Position numbers and translations under genes: made by a program. From Flammeovirga pacifica (GTDB lineage: Bacteria > Bacteroidota > Bacteroidia > Cytophagales > Flammeovirgaceae): DNA of 64,000 nt. Below, piece after piece: positions 20,172 through 29,289 of the stretch. The DNA lies in NCBI RefSeq assembly GCF_000807855.2, contig NZ_JRYR02000001.1, positions 2,228,368 through 2,292,367 of the forward strand. The letters are read 5' to 3'. Below the pieces are notes generated by a model. The model saw only the letters and a program-made list of their open reading frames with translations, was not told where the DNA came from and did not search any database. How positions within the stretch are numbered: position 1 is the stretch's first letter; the number at the start of each line of letters is the position of its first letter.

Positions 20172-20207
20172 AAAAAAAGTCTAGAGTTTCGATTCTAGAC
20201 TTTTTTT
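20172..20207. terminator. Bidirectional terminator after the response regulator
   Basis: Stem GTCTAGA/TCTAGAC, with A7 on the left and T7 on the right. It serves both the regulator gene and the small minus-strand gene that converges on it. Confidence 0.85.
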
Positions 20208-20225
20208 AACTTGTAGTAAATCAAA

Positions 20226-20372
20226 TTACTTAGCTGCGAATTCAGCTTTGATTGCTTCAACATCAACTTTTTTGATTACTGGCTTAGCGCTTAAACGTTG
20301 GATAGTTGTAACACGCTGAAGTGCGATCGTCTTGTTTCTTCTAGACTTTCTAATAAGTTTTGTATATCCCAT
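20226..20372 (-). CDS. Small basic protein, 48 residues, possibly ribosome-associated
   Basis: An ATG at 20372 opens a 48-codon frame ending in TAA at 20226. The protein starts MGYTKLIRKSRRNKTIALQR, continues VTTIQRLSAKPVIKKVDVEA and ends IKAEFAAK. It is very rich in Lys and Arg in the first two thirds, with a short acidic-amphipathic helix at the end. Ordinary codon use, a good terminator immediately downstream (20172-20207) and low AT compared with the flanking 436-bp gap all favour a real gene. I do not recognise the family with certainty. Size and charge fit small ribosomal or rRNA-binding proteins, and Bacteroidota are known to have an extra small large-subunit protein, bL38. That link is a guess. 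Confidence 0.75.
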   Translation of the reverse strand: MGYTKLIRKSRRNKTIALQRVTTIQRLSAKPVIKKVDVEAIKAEFAAK

Positions 20373-20808
20373 GATTATATTTTATTAAAATCAATTACAA
20401 TATTAAGGTCACAATCCTTGAATTATGAGCGTGCAAATTTAAGTTATATCTATTTATTCTTCAAGTTTTTTTTAAACTGATATTAAAAATGATGTTCTTT
20501 TTTTTATTAATTGATCTAAATAGACACTGTAAATCAACATTTTCTTTAATTTTAATATTTGTTATTCTACTTTTTTCTAATATTTTGGTATCAGAAAACA
20601 TGAAAAATACTTTCTATTTTTTAGTACTTGAGAACCAAATACGACTATCAAATAGGCTAGTAGAAAATTATAAGTTTGTTCACATTTTGTAATTAAGTCT
20701 TGAGTATTGTCTAAATTGATCTATTTTTATTATTAAATCACATCAATCTTATAAATGATTTGTGATCAATAATAGGTTATTCTTAAATTCAAAGATTAAT
20801 CAAAAATT
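20373..20808. other. 436-bp AT-rich gap without a convincing gene
   Basis: It holds the promoter region of the 48-residue protein at its left end and of the RNase H gene at its right. ATTGTCTAAATTGA at 20706-20719 closely resembles an exact 14-mer found upstream of two other genes. ATCACA at about 20737 and TGTGAT at about 20761 form a weak dyad. A 67-codon hydrophobic frame at 20489-20692 is not convincing. Confidence 0.5.
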
Positions 20809-21456
20809 ATGGCAGGAAGTAAGAAGAAAAAATTTTACGTTGTGTGGGCTGGAGGAACTCCCGGAGTATATACAACATGGGCAGAGTGCCAAAAACATGT
20901 ACAAGGTGTAAAAGGAGCAAAATATAAATCATTTGATTCTTTGAAAGAGGCTGAAGTAGCTTTTAAAGGGAACCCTGCCGAATATATAGTAAAGAAAAAA
21001 GCGGGAGAAAAACCGAAAAAAATATATGACCCTTCGGTTGGTTTACCCATCATGAATAATAGCTTAGCAGTAGATGCTGCTTGTTCTGGAGCTAGAGGAC
21101 CAATGGAATATAGAGGTGTTTGGTTAGAAACTGGTCAACAACTCTTTATTCAAGGACCTTATGAAGATGGTACAAACAATATTGGTGAGTTTTTAGGTAT
21201 AGTACATGCTTTGGCATATCTAAAACAACATAAATACGATCAAACAATTGTCTATACTGATAGCCGTACTGCTATGAAATGGGTCAGAGATAAAAAGATC
21301 AAAACAACACTCGATAAAAACGAAAAAAACGCTCAACTATTTGTTATGATTGATAGAGCAATTAAATGGTTAGAGACAAATACATACATGAACCCCATTA
21401 GAAAATGGGAGACCAAACATTGGGGGGAAATCCCTGCCGACTTTGGTAGAAAATAG
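20809..21456 (+). CDS. rnhA: Viroplasmin-domain ribonuclease H
   Basis: 215 residues. An N-terminal caulimovirus-VI/viroplasmin domain (residues 6-52: FYVVWAGGTPGVYTTWAEC, then GVKGAKYKSF) is joined to an RNase HI fold (about 68-213). Catalytic acidic residues are visible in AVDAACSG, in GTNNIGEFLGIVHAL and in VYTDSRTAMKWV. The enzyme cuts RNA in RNA-DNA hybrids, removing R-loops and primers; the N-terminal domain adds nucleic-acid binding. This eukaryote-like two-domain form is common in Bacteroidota. PPK2 follows 66 bases later on the same strand. Confidence 0.93.
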   Translation: MAGSKKKKFYVVWAGGTPGVYTTWAECQKHVQGVKGAKYKSFDSLKEAEVAFKGNPAEYIVKKKAGEKPKKIYDPSVGLPIMNNSLAVDAACSGARGPMEYRGVWLETGQQLFIQGPYEDGTNNIGEFLGIVHALAYLKQHKYDQTIVYTDSRTAMKWVRDKKIKTTLDKNEKNAQLFVMIDRAIKWLETNTYMNPIRKWETKHWGEIPADFGRK

Positions 21457-21522
21457 ACTTATCTTTTTCATCACCTTTACAAGGTATAGGTGATCAACTA
21501 CACCTCAAAAATTAACATAACC

Positions 21523-22326
21523 ATGGACAAAAACGAGAAATACACTAAAAAAGGAAAATTACAAAAAGACTATTATGAAGGAGAATTAGAGCAACTTCAA
21601 ACCGAATTGGTAAAGATGCAAGAGTGGGTAAAGAAAGAAGGGTTGAAAGTAGTCGTTATTTTTGAAGGTAGAGATGCTGCTGGAAAAGGTGGAGTAATTA
21701 AAAGGATTACAGAAAAACTAAATCCGCGTGTAGCTAAAATTGTAGCACTAGGTGTACCTACCGAAAAAGAAAAATCTCAGTGGTATTTCCAAAGGTATGT
21801 GCCTCATCTTCCTGCTGCAGGAGAAATTGTTTTATTCGATAGAAGTTGGTACAATAGAGCTGGTGTAGAGCATGTAATGGGATTTTGTACTGACGATCAA
21901 TATCAAGAATTCTTGAGAACCTGCCCTGAATTTGAAAGAATGTTGATTCGTTCTGGTATTATTCTTATTAAATATTGGTTCTCTGTTTCTGATGAAGAAC
22001 AAGAAAAACGTTTTGCTGAACGTATCAATTCTTCTATTAAACGCTGGAAGTTCTCCGAAATGGACTTAGAATCAAGAGCAAAGTGGGTCGAGTACTCTAA
22101 AGCAAAAGATAATATGTTTGCCTATACAGATACCAAACAATCGCCTTGGTTTGTTGTAAAAGCAGATGATAAGAAAAAAGCTCGATTAAACTGTATTAGC
22201 CACTTCTTATCGAAAGTTCCTTATAAAGAAATCAAATATAAAAAGATTGATTTACCTACAATAAACAAAGAAGGATATGTTCGTCCTCCGTTAGATGAGC
22301 AAACCTTTGTTGATGACAAATACTAA
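21523..22326 (+). CDS. ppk2: Polyphosphate kinase 2
   Basis: PPK2 enzymes move phosphate between polyphosphate and nucleotides, often making GTP or ATP from GDP or ADP. Starting at the ATG at 21523, the protein has 267 residues. A GTG at 21490 in frame would add 11 residues of no family likeness. Motifs: Walker A VIFEGRDAAGKGGVIKR, lid GVPTEKEKSQWYFQRY, and Walker B VLFDRSWYNRAGVEHVMGF, followed by SRAKWVEYSKAKDNM. The single-domain length fits class I or class III PPK2. Subclass, and so preferred nucleotide, cannot be settled by eye. A terminator follows. Confidence 0.94.
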   Translation: MDKNEKYTKKGKLQKDYYEGELEQLQTELVKMQEWVKKEGLKVVVIFEGRDAAGKGGVIKRITEKLNPRVAKIVALGVPTEKEKSQWYFQRYVPHLPAAGEIVLFDRSWYNRAGVEHVMGFCTDDQYQEFLRTCPEFERMLIRSGIILIKYWFSVSDEEQEKRFAERINSSIKRWKFSEMDLESRAKWVEYSKAKDNMFAYTDTKQSPWFVVKADDKKKARLNCISHFLSKVPYKEIKYKKIDLPTINKEGYVRPPLDEQTFVDDKY

Positions 22327-22367
22327 AATAAGTTGTTATCCAGATATTTTCCATATATAGTAAAAAG

Positions 22368-22406
22368 AAAGCGTTAAAAGTAGTTGATCTACTCTTAACG
22401 CTTTTT
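22368..22406 (+). terminator. Terminator after ppk2
   Basis: Stem AAAGCGTTAA / TTAACGCTTT, continued by an imperfect inner AAGTAG/CTACT arm, then T run. It is convergent with the TPR gene and may act in both directions. Confidence 0.8.
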
Positions 22407-22435
22407 AGTGAACCTCTCATTATTTTAATGATAGA

Positions 22436-23662
22436 CTATTTATTTTTTCTATCCTGTTTCTTACGTTTCTTATTTTCCTTTCTAAAAGCTTTTGCTTCAG
22501 TTAAAAGATCTTTTCGACCCACAGCATAAAGTTGAATTTTTGAATAATACTCCTCTGCTTTTTCATATTCTTTCTGCTTCTTCGCATCTCTTGCTAAAGC
22601 CGCTAATGAATAATGATAATATCCAGATCCAAAGTCCTTGATTTCCTCTACGTATTCTACTGCTTTTTTGAAATAAAACTCTGCGGATTCCCTATCACCT
22701 AAATAATCTCTATAATAGGATCCTAAGAAAAATGCAGCATAACGTCCACTCATTTCTTCATACCCTGTCTGTCGCTCTTCTACCCTATCGTATAAAGACT
22801 TACATACTGTAAATAACAATGGATAGCGACCACTGTAGTATAACAGGCGAGCATAATACCTGTGGAAATATGGGTTATTAGGGTATTTATTATGAAGATA
22901 ATCTGCTATTTGTAAAGCTCTAATCATCTTCCCCCCATTGGAAGAATGTACTTTCATTAAATAGTACATTGCTTCTATTCGAGTATAAAAAGCTTCTTTA
23001 CCGCAGGTTTCTAATTGTTCTATACCTAATTCCTTATCTCCACTATCAAACATCCAGAGAACTGGACGTAACATTTTGTAATTATCCTTAATCCATTCTA
23101 CATAATAATTGTATAGACCGTCTCCATAAAGTAATTCAGGAGTCAAATCAGTCTGAGGCATCTCTTTAAGTTTATCAAAATAACTTAATGCTTTACGCAC
23201 CGAGAAAGTAGCTTTGGTCCAATGATGTCTTTCCCCATGTAATCTACCTTCAAAAGCCCAAGTACCTGCTAAAATAAACAGTGCCTCTTGATTCTTTTTA
23301 TCTTCTTTATACATTTGTTCCGCGTAATAAATAGCAGAATCCATGTAAGCAAAAAAGGTATCATCATGTGTATTGTTCTCTATATTGGGAACAATTTTCC
23401 ACCATTCTGAAAGACCTAAAAGAAAATAAGGTAATGGGTGCTTTGGATAATGACTCCTTAACCAGTGAAATTGACCTTCTGCAATTTTAAATTCGAAATT
23501 ATACATGGCATCAATACCAGAAGTAATTTCTAATTGAACAGTAAGATTGGTCATAAGCATATCTACCTCATCTAATTTAGGAAGTCTTGCTTGTGCATTT
23601 ACTTCTTTACAATTAGTGAGTGATAAAAGGAATATCAATATGCTTATTAATGTATACCTCAA
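22436..23662 (-). CDS. Exported TPR-repeat protein of unknown function
   Basis: 408 residues with an N-terminal export signal. The segment LLSLTNC puts a cysteine at 18, but there is also a good signal-peptidase I site at NAQA near residue 25, so lipoprotein status is ambiguous. The rest is helical TPR-like sequence, for example GQFHWLRSHYPKHPLPYFLLG, cut here to its core, and AEFYFKKAVEYVEEIKD. The C-terminus is very basic (KKRKKQDRKNK). The overall pattern recalls TTC39/IML2-type TPR proteins, with low confidence. It probably acts in the periplasm as a scaffold. It is separated by 129 bases from the nuclease gene upstream. Confidence 0.75.
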   Translation of the reverse strand: MRYTLISILIFLLSLTNCKEVNAQARLPKLDEVDMLMTNLTVQLEITSGIDAMYNFEFKIAEGQFHWLRSHYPKHPLPYFLLGLSEWWKIVPNIENNTHDDTFFAYMDSAIYYAEQMYKEDKKNQEALFILAGTWAFEGRLHGERHHWTKATFSVRKALSYFDKLKEMPQTDLTPELLYGDGLYNYYVEWIKDNYKMLRPVLWMFDSGDKELGIEQLETCGKEAFYTRIEAMYYLMKVHSSNGGKMIRALQIADYLHNKYPNNPYFHRYYARLLYYSGRYPLLFTVCKSLYDRVEERQTGYEEMSGRYAAFFLGSYYRDYLGDRESAEFYFKKAVEYVEEIKDFGSGYYHYSLAALARDAKKQKEYEKAEEYYSKIQLYAVGRKDLLTEAKAFRKENKKRKKQDRKNK

Positions 23663-23791
23663 GGCTTAATTTCAAATTGAAGAATAATTTTTGGCAGTAG
23701 TCTCAAAAAAGACAACTCAATTTATACCCTTTAAATTACAGTTAGGTAGTGTCACATCCTTTCTATAAGATATTTTAAGTTTTTTTACAAT

Positions 23792-26700
23792 TCAAATTAC
23801 ATCTTCAAGGGCACTTTCTGTGTCGAGCAAATTTTCTGACCAAAGTTGAAGCCACTTTTCCGTTTTAGGTATAAAATCAATTTCTTCTCCATTTAAAGTA
23901 CCATCCATCTTACAAGAGATCAAACCATCATTGATTTTTCTAAAGAAATAAAACCCAGAATCGATCTCTATATTGAAATCTATAGTTGGAATTTTCTCAT
24001 CTATTAATACCTTATTACACTCGGATATCATGGAGTGAAAATCTTTATTTTGGGGATTTTTTATGGCCGCTTTGGTTAAATAACTATACAATGATAATTG
24101 TAATGCCTTTGCGTAGGCATTATCTTCCATAAAAACGGACCACTCTTTAGGCTTCATCTTATTTGGATCAAAACCTCCAGATTTATAATCTACAATTCTC
24201 AATTTCCCATCTAAAACATCAATTCTATCTGCCATACCAGACAATCTTAAGGTCACCTTCTCTCCATCTACTTCAAAATGAATAGTATTACTGATATATT
24301 CTTCTAATCTAACTATTCCAAATGCCTTTGATTCTGATGCTTCTAATTCTTCTATCTGCTTTCTAAAAAATCGGATAATAATATTTTCAGCAACTGCTTT
24401 GAGTAATAAATTTTGACCTTTGAGCAGCTCTACTTTTTCTTTCACAGCGGCATCATCTATTAGTTGAAGAATAAAAGCTTTATCATTGATGGCTTTTTCA
24501 AAATCTTCAATTCTTAAAACAAACGATGGCTGAACTTCAGGTTTTTCATAAATATCTTTCAGCCCTGCCATTCTTCTTAATCCCCATTCCATTGCAGTAT
24601 GAATTAGGTTACCAAAGCTTCTATTATCTAAATCTTCTTCAATATCTTCCTTCTCTACTAATCCGATTACTTTTTGATCAATAAAAGTAAGAGGGTTTCT
24701 GATGTAAGAACTTATTGATGATGGGCTGATGCCTTTTTGCAGCCTCTCCAATATTTTCTTTTTAAGCCCATCAGATTTTGAAATAGAAATAGCTTCTGAC
24801 ATGGTTTTATCAGCTTTCGCTAACAACCAAGCTTCTTGATGCTTCTCTATGGGTAAAACTCTAAAACTTGGTTCTTCCAACATTTCTTCTTTTACCTGCA
24901 ATAAAAGGCGACTCATCTCCCCTACATCACTCCCTGCATTTGCATCTAAATAACTAAACATTAAATGGTCCGCTCTATGAAATAATCTATAGAAAGTATA
25001 AGCAAAAGCAGCATTTTTATCTTTGTACGTAGGTAGTCCAAATTCACTTCTAATATCAAACGGAATGATGGCTTCGACAGCTTTTTTAGTGGGTAACATT
25101 CCTTCGTTACAAGTTAGAATCAAAACATTTTTAAAATCGAGTGCTCTACTTTCTAACATACCCATAATCTGTAGTGGGGCTATTGGAACTCCTGTAAAAG
25201 GTACCTTAGTACCTCTTAATAGTTCCAATAATAATGTTCTAAAAATCCCTAAAGGCAATTCACTTTCTACTTTAAAGAAGTTAGGTAAAACCCTGTTTAA
25301 GTGTTTAAGATGATCGAACAGTATACTTAATAACTCTTCTTCATAACTGTAAATAGAGTCAGAAATTTTTATTTCTTCATTTCCTGAAGGATTGATCGTA
25401 GATTTCATCATCTTCAATAAAGCATTGATTAGATCGATGAAACTTTTGATATAATCTTTATAGTTTTTTCCCCAAGGTTTAAAAACAACAGAAAAAATCT
25501 CTAAATCTCCAGATTTTTCAACTAAGTAATCTAAAGGTACATTGATATAATTTTTATTGACTAAGTCATCTAAGATATCTCCAACAATAATATCTATCTC
25601 TCTGTAATTACTATTAAAAAATGGATGTCTTAAGATGTTCTGAACAGATTTAAAATAAGCGACATACTGTCCGTCTTTATAAGTCACTCTTTCTTTCATT
25701 TGAAAGATTTCTCTGATCAAATCAAATAGTGGTGTTTTTTCGAAGCTAACACCCATGGTTATATTGGTGTGCTCAGCTAATGTTTTTCCATCAGAAAAAG
25801 TGATGTTAGGTAATGATTTTAATAAAGCGGGTAATAAACTCTCATCAGGTAATAAAATTGCTGTATGATTAAGTGTTTGGATAAAATCCTCTTTACTTTC
25901 TTCAGAATCCAGTAAAGAAGTAAGCCACTCACCAGCAAATTTAACTTCACCCACGGTAGAACTTACTGATTTAAAACCTACTTTTTTATCATGAGAATTG
26001 AATTGATCAATTGCATAGTGAGGATGTTGAGCACCGAATCCTTTGACATATTTTCTTAGGTAATATCCTGCCTCGTGATTTTTAAATTTATCAAGGTATC
26101 TTTTATCAGCATCAAAATAAACTTGAGCTTTACTTAAGTTATTTAGTTTTTCAACAATGTCTTGTTCTACACCACTCATCTGAGAAAAACCAGCAAAAAT
26201 AACTTTATCAATCTCAAATTCCTCCATTCGTTCTTCCAAGTGATCCAAAGCCTCTCGGAATAATATTCCTCCATAAGCCATCCCTTTAGATAAAAGTGAT
26301 TTTCTAAAATCAGAATATGAATTGGATAACCTTTGCCAAAAGACTAAAAATTCTGTCATAGAAGTTTTTCCATCCTTCCAATTCTTTTTTAAATCGTCTT
26401 TTTCCTCGTCTCCTAAATCTTTTGCCCAGTTTTCTAACAGTTTGACTTCATTTAAATGTTCAAACATTTTCTTTACCTCTTTTTCATCGAGGTTATTGTC
26501 GATCATATTAAATTCCGACAACAATGATTTTCCTAAATGGATAAAGTCTTCAATCTTTAACTCCTTGTCATCTTTTTTATAAGTATGAAAAAGTTCAAAA
26601 AGTAGAGTGACATTATCCGCTTTCAGTAGTTTAGAAAACAATTCTGCAAAACCCTCCATCGATAAAATTTGGGGAGCAATAGTCAGTTGATCAATAACAC

Positions 26701-26836
26701 TTCCGAAATACTGTTTGAAATACATACATGCTCTACGAGAAGGTAGCACTACAATAATTCGATTTAATTCGTTTTTATGCTGTTGATAAACACTTCTTGC
26801 TACTTCTAATAAAAAAGGGGACGGATAGGTTTTCAT
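23792..26836 (-). CDS. AddB-like PD-(D/E)XK nuclease family protein
   Basis: A 1014-residue protein. The N-terminal half resembles an inactivated UvrD/AddB helicase (IIVVLPSRRACMYFKQYFG in place of a Walker A, then VIFAGFSQMSGVEQDIV and LILTCNEGMLPTKK). The C-terminal PD-(D/E)XK nuclease has LSGMADRIDVLDGKLRIVDY, followed by KSGG and QLSLYSYL, giving the catalytic D, the DYK and the Q-LY motif. AddB partners with AddA in double-strand-break resection. No AddA lies in this window. I see no cluster-binding cysteine set like that of Bacillus AddB. It is probably a recombination or repair nuclease subunit. Confidence 0.82.
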   Translation of the reverse strand: MKTYPSPFLLEVARSVYQQHKNELNRIIVVLPSRRACMYFKQYFGSVIDQLTIAPQILSMEGFAELFSKLLKADNVTLLFELFHTYKKDDKELKIEDFIHLGKSLLSEFNMIDNNLDEKEVKKMFEHLNEVKLLENWAKDLGDEEKDDLKKNWKDGKTSMTEFLVFWQRLSNSYSDFRKSLLSKGMAYGGILFREALDHLEERMEEFEIDKVIFAGFSQMSGVEQDIVEKLNNLSKAQVYFDADKRYLDKFKNHEAGYYLRKYVKGFGAQHPHYAIDQFNSHDKKVGFKSVSSTVGEVKFAGEWLTSLLDSEESKEDFIQTLNHTAILLPDESLLPALLKSLPNITFSDGKTLAEHTNITMGVSFEKTPLFDLIREIFQMKERVTYKDGQYVAYFKSVQNILRHPFFNSNYREIDIIVGDILDDLVNKNYINVPLDYLVEKSGDLEIFSVVFKPWGKNYKDYIKSFIDLINALLKMMKSTINPSGNEEIKISDSIYSYEEELLSILFDHLKHLNRVLPNFFKVESELPLGIFRTLLLELLRGTKVPFTGVPIAPLQIMGMLESRALDFKNVLILTCNEGMLPTKKAVEAIIPFDIRSEFGLPTYKDKNAAFAYTFYRLFHRADHLMFSYLDANAGSDVGEMSRLLLQVKEEMLEEPSFRVLPIEKHQEAWLLAKADKTMSEAISISKSDGLKKKILERLQKGISPSSISSYIRNPLTFIDQKVIGLVEKEDIEEDLDNRSFGNLIHTAMEWGLRRMAGLKDIYEKPEVQPSFVLRIEDFEKAINDKAFILQLIDDAAVKEKVELLKGQNLLLKAVAENIIIRFFRKQIEELEASESKAFGIVRLEEYISNTIHFEVDGEKVTLRLSGMADRIDVLDGKLRIVDYKSGGFDPNKMKPKEWSVFMEDNAYAKALQLSLYSYLTKAAIKNPQNKDFHSMISECNKVLIDEKIPTIDFNIEIDSGFYFFRKINDGLISCKMDGTLNGEEIDFIPKTEKWLQLWSENLLDTESALEDVI

Positions 26837-27002
26837 ATATTATGGTAGGGTATATACTTTTTTTACGAGAATTGAAGCATCGAAAATAAGAGGAAAAAAT
26901 ATAATAATTAGAGTGTAGCAAAATAAATTTCAAGAAAAAAAAAACCTTTACAACTTTTGTTCGTAAATTGATTAGAGATTCACTTAATAATCCACTCACG
27001 CT

Positions 27003-27227
27003 ATGAACTTCTATACTTTATTTACATCCTTATTATTAATTATAGCATCTTTTATTTTGTTACCCATATTCAAAGGGTTTCAGTTCATATTATTAAATTT
27101 ATGGAGAGGGATATCATGGACTGTCATGACTTTCTTTGCAATAATTATTGGTTTGGTTTTTCAGTATAGAAAGTTGAAAGCGAATTTCATCACCCAAAAA
27201 ACAGTTAATGTCTTGGTAAAACAATAA
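27003..27227 (+). CDS. Small two-helix membrane protein, unknown
   Basis: A 74-residue frame starting at an ATG 166 bases upstream of, and divergent from, the nuclease gene. Two hydrophobic segments (about residues 3-30 and 38-56) are separated by a short basic turn, and the C-terminus is basic (YRKLKANF, QKTVNVLVKQ). No family recognised. Small AT-rich hydrophobic frames can arise by chance. The topology and charge pattern are believable, but there is no other support. Confidence 0.4.
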   Translation: MNFYTLFTSLLLIIASFILLPIFKGFQFILLNLWRGISWTVMTFFAIIIGLVFQYRKLKANFITQKTVNVLVKQ

Positions 27228-27526
27228 AGTTTAAGGAAATAAATATTTATTATCAGTCTTTAAAAATTTTTAGATTGTTATTTAAAATTTACTATTTCTA
27301 ATTTTTTTTTGTTTAAAAATGCAAAAAAATAAATAATTTAGTTAGAACGTTAACATTTCACCGATTTTGCAATCGGTTTCTGAAAACGTTTCTTAAAATG
27401 GTGATCTACATCATAATATTAGACAAATAAATTATAAAAATTGCGGTCAGTATTTAGAATTGTCTAATTGACGTCAATTCTTGATCTCATGAAAAAATAA
27501 TACTTTAAATAAATCAATTTAATCAT
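27228..27526 (+). promoter_or_regulatory. Regulatory region upstream of the glucan phosphorylase-like gene
   Basis: 299 bases without a gene. It contains CCGATT/AATCGG with loop TTGC at 27361-27376; an AAACGTTT core at about 27385-27392 resembling LacI-family operators; and TTAGACAA at 27419-27426 in opposite orientation to AATTGTCTAATTGA at 27458-27471. There is also the perfect 14-bp palindrome AATTGACGTCAATT at 27466-27479, ending 47 bases before the start codon. The density of dyads suggests sugar- or energy-responsive control. No regulator is identified. Confidence 0.4.
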
Positions 27527-29185
27527 ATGTCACGTTTCGAAGAAAACTTCAAACACCCTTACGCTTACGATCCCAAATATAAAAAGCGTGTTGCTTATTT
27601 CTGTATGGAATTTGCTATTGACCAACCTTTCAAGATCTACTCTGGTGGTTTAGGTTTCTTAGCAGGTTCACACATGCGTTCTAGTTACGAACTTAACCAA
27701 AACTTTATCGGAATTGGTATTCTTTGGAAGTACGGTTACTACGACCAAGTACGTAAAGGAAACCAAGAAATGGATGCCCTTTTCCAAGAAAAAATTAATA
27801 ACTTCTTAGAAGACACAAATATTAAATTTACTATCGAAGTAAATGGTCACCCAGTTTGGGTAACTGCAAAGTATTTGCGTCCTGACGTATTCAAGACAGT
27901 ACCAATGTTCTTCTTGACTACTGACCTTCCTGAAAATGATTACTTATCACAATCAATTTCTCACCGTCTTTATGACGCTGATGCTTCTGCAAAAGTAGCT
28001 CAATATATGTTATTGGGTCTTGGTGGAGCAAAATTGTTAGATGAGTTAGAATATAACGCTGAAGTTTACCACTTCAACGAGGCTCATGCCCTTCCTGCTG
28101 CGTTCCATTTAACGAACAAGTACAATAAGGACATGGACAAAGTGAAAGAAAAATTAGTTTTCACTACTCACACTCCTGAAGAAGCTGGTAACGAAAAGCA
28201 CGATATCCACTTCCTTAATAAATTAGGCTACTTTAATGGTATTCCATTAGACGAAGTTAGAAGAATCACTGGTATCCAAAATGATACTTTTGATCACTCA
28301 CTAGCTTGTTTACGTCTAGCTAGAGTAGCTAACGGTGTATCTAAATTACACGGTGAAGTATCAAATGACATGTGGAACAAGTACGATAATATTTGTCGTA
28401 TCACTTCTATCACCAACGCTCAAAACAGAACTTATTGGGCTGATGATCAATTGTACTCAGCGCTTCATAAAGAAGATGATGATAAATTGATCGAGCGTAA
28501 GAGATACTTAAAATCAAAATTATTTGAAACTGTTGCTGACCAAACTGGTAAATTGATGGACCCTAAAGTCCTTACAATTGTTTGGGCTCGTCGTTTCGCT
28601 GCTTATAAGCGTGCTGATTTGATCACAAGAAACAAAGAGCGTTTCAACAGAATCATGAACAACCCTGATCGTCCTATTCAAATTATTTGGGCAGGTAAAC
28701 CTTATCCAATGGATTATGGTGCTGTATCAGTATTTAACCAATTAGTACACCTTTCTAAAGACTATGGTAACATGGCTGTTTTAGTGGGTTATGAATTAAA
28801 GCTTTCTCGTAAGTTAAAGCAAGGTTCAGATGTATGGTTGAACAACCCTCGTGTACCTCGTGAGGCTTCTGGTACTTCAGGTATGACATCAGCAATGAAC
28901 GGTGGTATTAACCTTTCTACTGATGATGGTTGGATTCCTGAATTTGCTAACGGTGAGAACTCATTCGTTCTTCCTCTAGCTAACTTAGAAGCTCCAATTC
29001 ATGAGCAAGATGAGCAAGATTTAAATAGCTTATTAGATATCGTTGAGAACGAAATCATCCCTATGTACTACGACAAGCCAGAAGACTGGACTGAAAGGGT
29101 GAAAAACTCAATGAGAGACGTTCTTCCTTACTTCGATGCTAACCGTATGGCATTGCAGTATTATGAGAAATTATACAATGAGTAA
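27527..29185 (+). CDS. glgP: Alpha-glucan phosphorylase-like GT35 protein (short form)
   Basis: 552 residues, matching the TIGR02094-type glucan phosphorylase core: VAYFCMEFAIDQPFKIYSGG, LGFLAGSHMRSSYEL, HTPEEAGNEKHD, WARRFAAYKRADLI and PREASGTSGMTSAMNGG. It would release glucose 1-phosphate from glycogen or maltodextrin. In canonical members the last motif reads SGTSGMK, with Lys holding pyridoxal phosphate; here that position is Thr454. Catalysis should therefore be tested before the name is accepted. Codon use is strongly biased (CGT, TTC, TAC, AAC), indicating high expression. Long bacterial relatives of about 850 residues carry an extra domain that is absent here. GlgX lies 28 kb away. 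Confidence 0.85.
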   Translation: MSRFEENFKHPYAYDPKYKKRVAYFCMEFAIDQPFKIYSGGLGFLAGSHMRSSYELNQNFIGIGILWKYGYYDQVRKGNQEMDALFQEKINNFLEDTNIKFTIEVNGHPVWVTAKYLRPDVFKTVPMFFLTTDLPENDYLSQSISHRLYDADASAKVAQYMLLGLGGAKLLDELEYNAEVYHFNEAHALPAAFHLTNKYNKDMDKVKEKLVFTTHTPEEAGNEKHDIHFLNKLGYFNGIPLDEVRRITGIQNDTFDHSLACLRLARVANGVSKLHGEVSNDMWNKYDNICRITSITNAQNRTYWADDQLYSALHKEDDDKLIERKRYLKSKLFETVADQTGKLMDPKVLTIVWARRFAAYKRADLITRNKERFNRIMNNPDRPIQIIWAGKPYPMDYGAVSVFNQLVHLSKDYGNMAVLVGYELKLSRKLKQGSDVWLNNPRVPREASGTSGMTSAMNGGINLSTDDGWIPEFANGENSFVLPLANLEAPIHEQDEQDLNSLLDIVENEIIPMYYDKPEDWTERVKNSMRDVLPYFDANRMALQYYEKLYNE

Positions 29186-29188
29186 AAC

Positions 29189-29208
29189 AAATAGGTAAAT
29201 ACCTATTT
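29189..29208 (+). other. Short perfect inverted repeat after glgP
   Basis: AAATAGGTAAATACCTATTT is a near-perfect palindrome starting four bases after the stop. No T run follows, and the proper terminator lies 20 bases downstream. Confidence 0.5.
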
Positions 29209-29230
29209 ACTATACAATTGTTATTTTATG

Positions 29231-29264
29231 AAGCGAGTCTAATATATTTAGGCTCGCTTTTTTT
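29231..29264 (+). terminator. Terminator after glgP
   Basis: Stem AGCGAG..CTAA / TTAG..CTCGCT with one internal mismatch, followed by T7. Confidence 0.88.
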
Positions 29265-29289
29265 ATATTCGCACCCCAAAGTAATTTTT

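Noticed and set aside
20489-20692. 67-codon hydrophobic frame in the gap before rnhA
   Set aside because: Very AT-rich, no ribosome site or promoter box placed for it, no recognisable family, and length within chance for this base composition.
26775-26999. Minus-strand 74-codon frame upstream of the AddB-like gene
   Set aside because: Overlaps the start of the nuclease gene in another frame and shows no family features.
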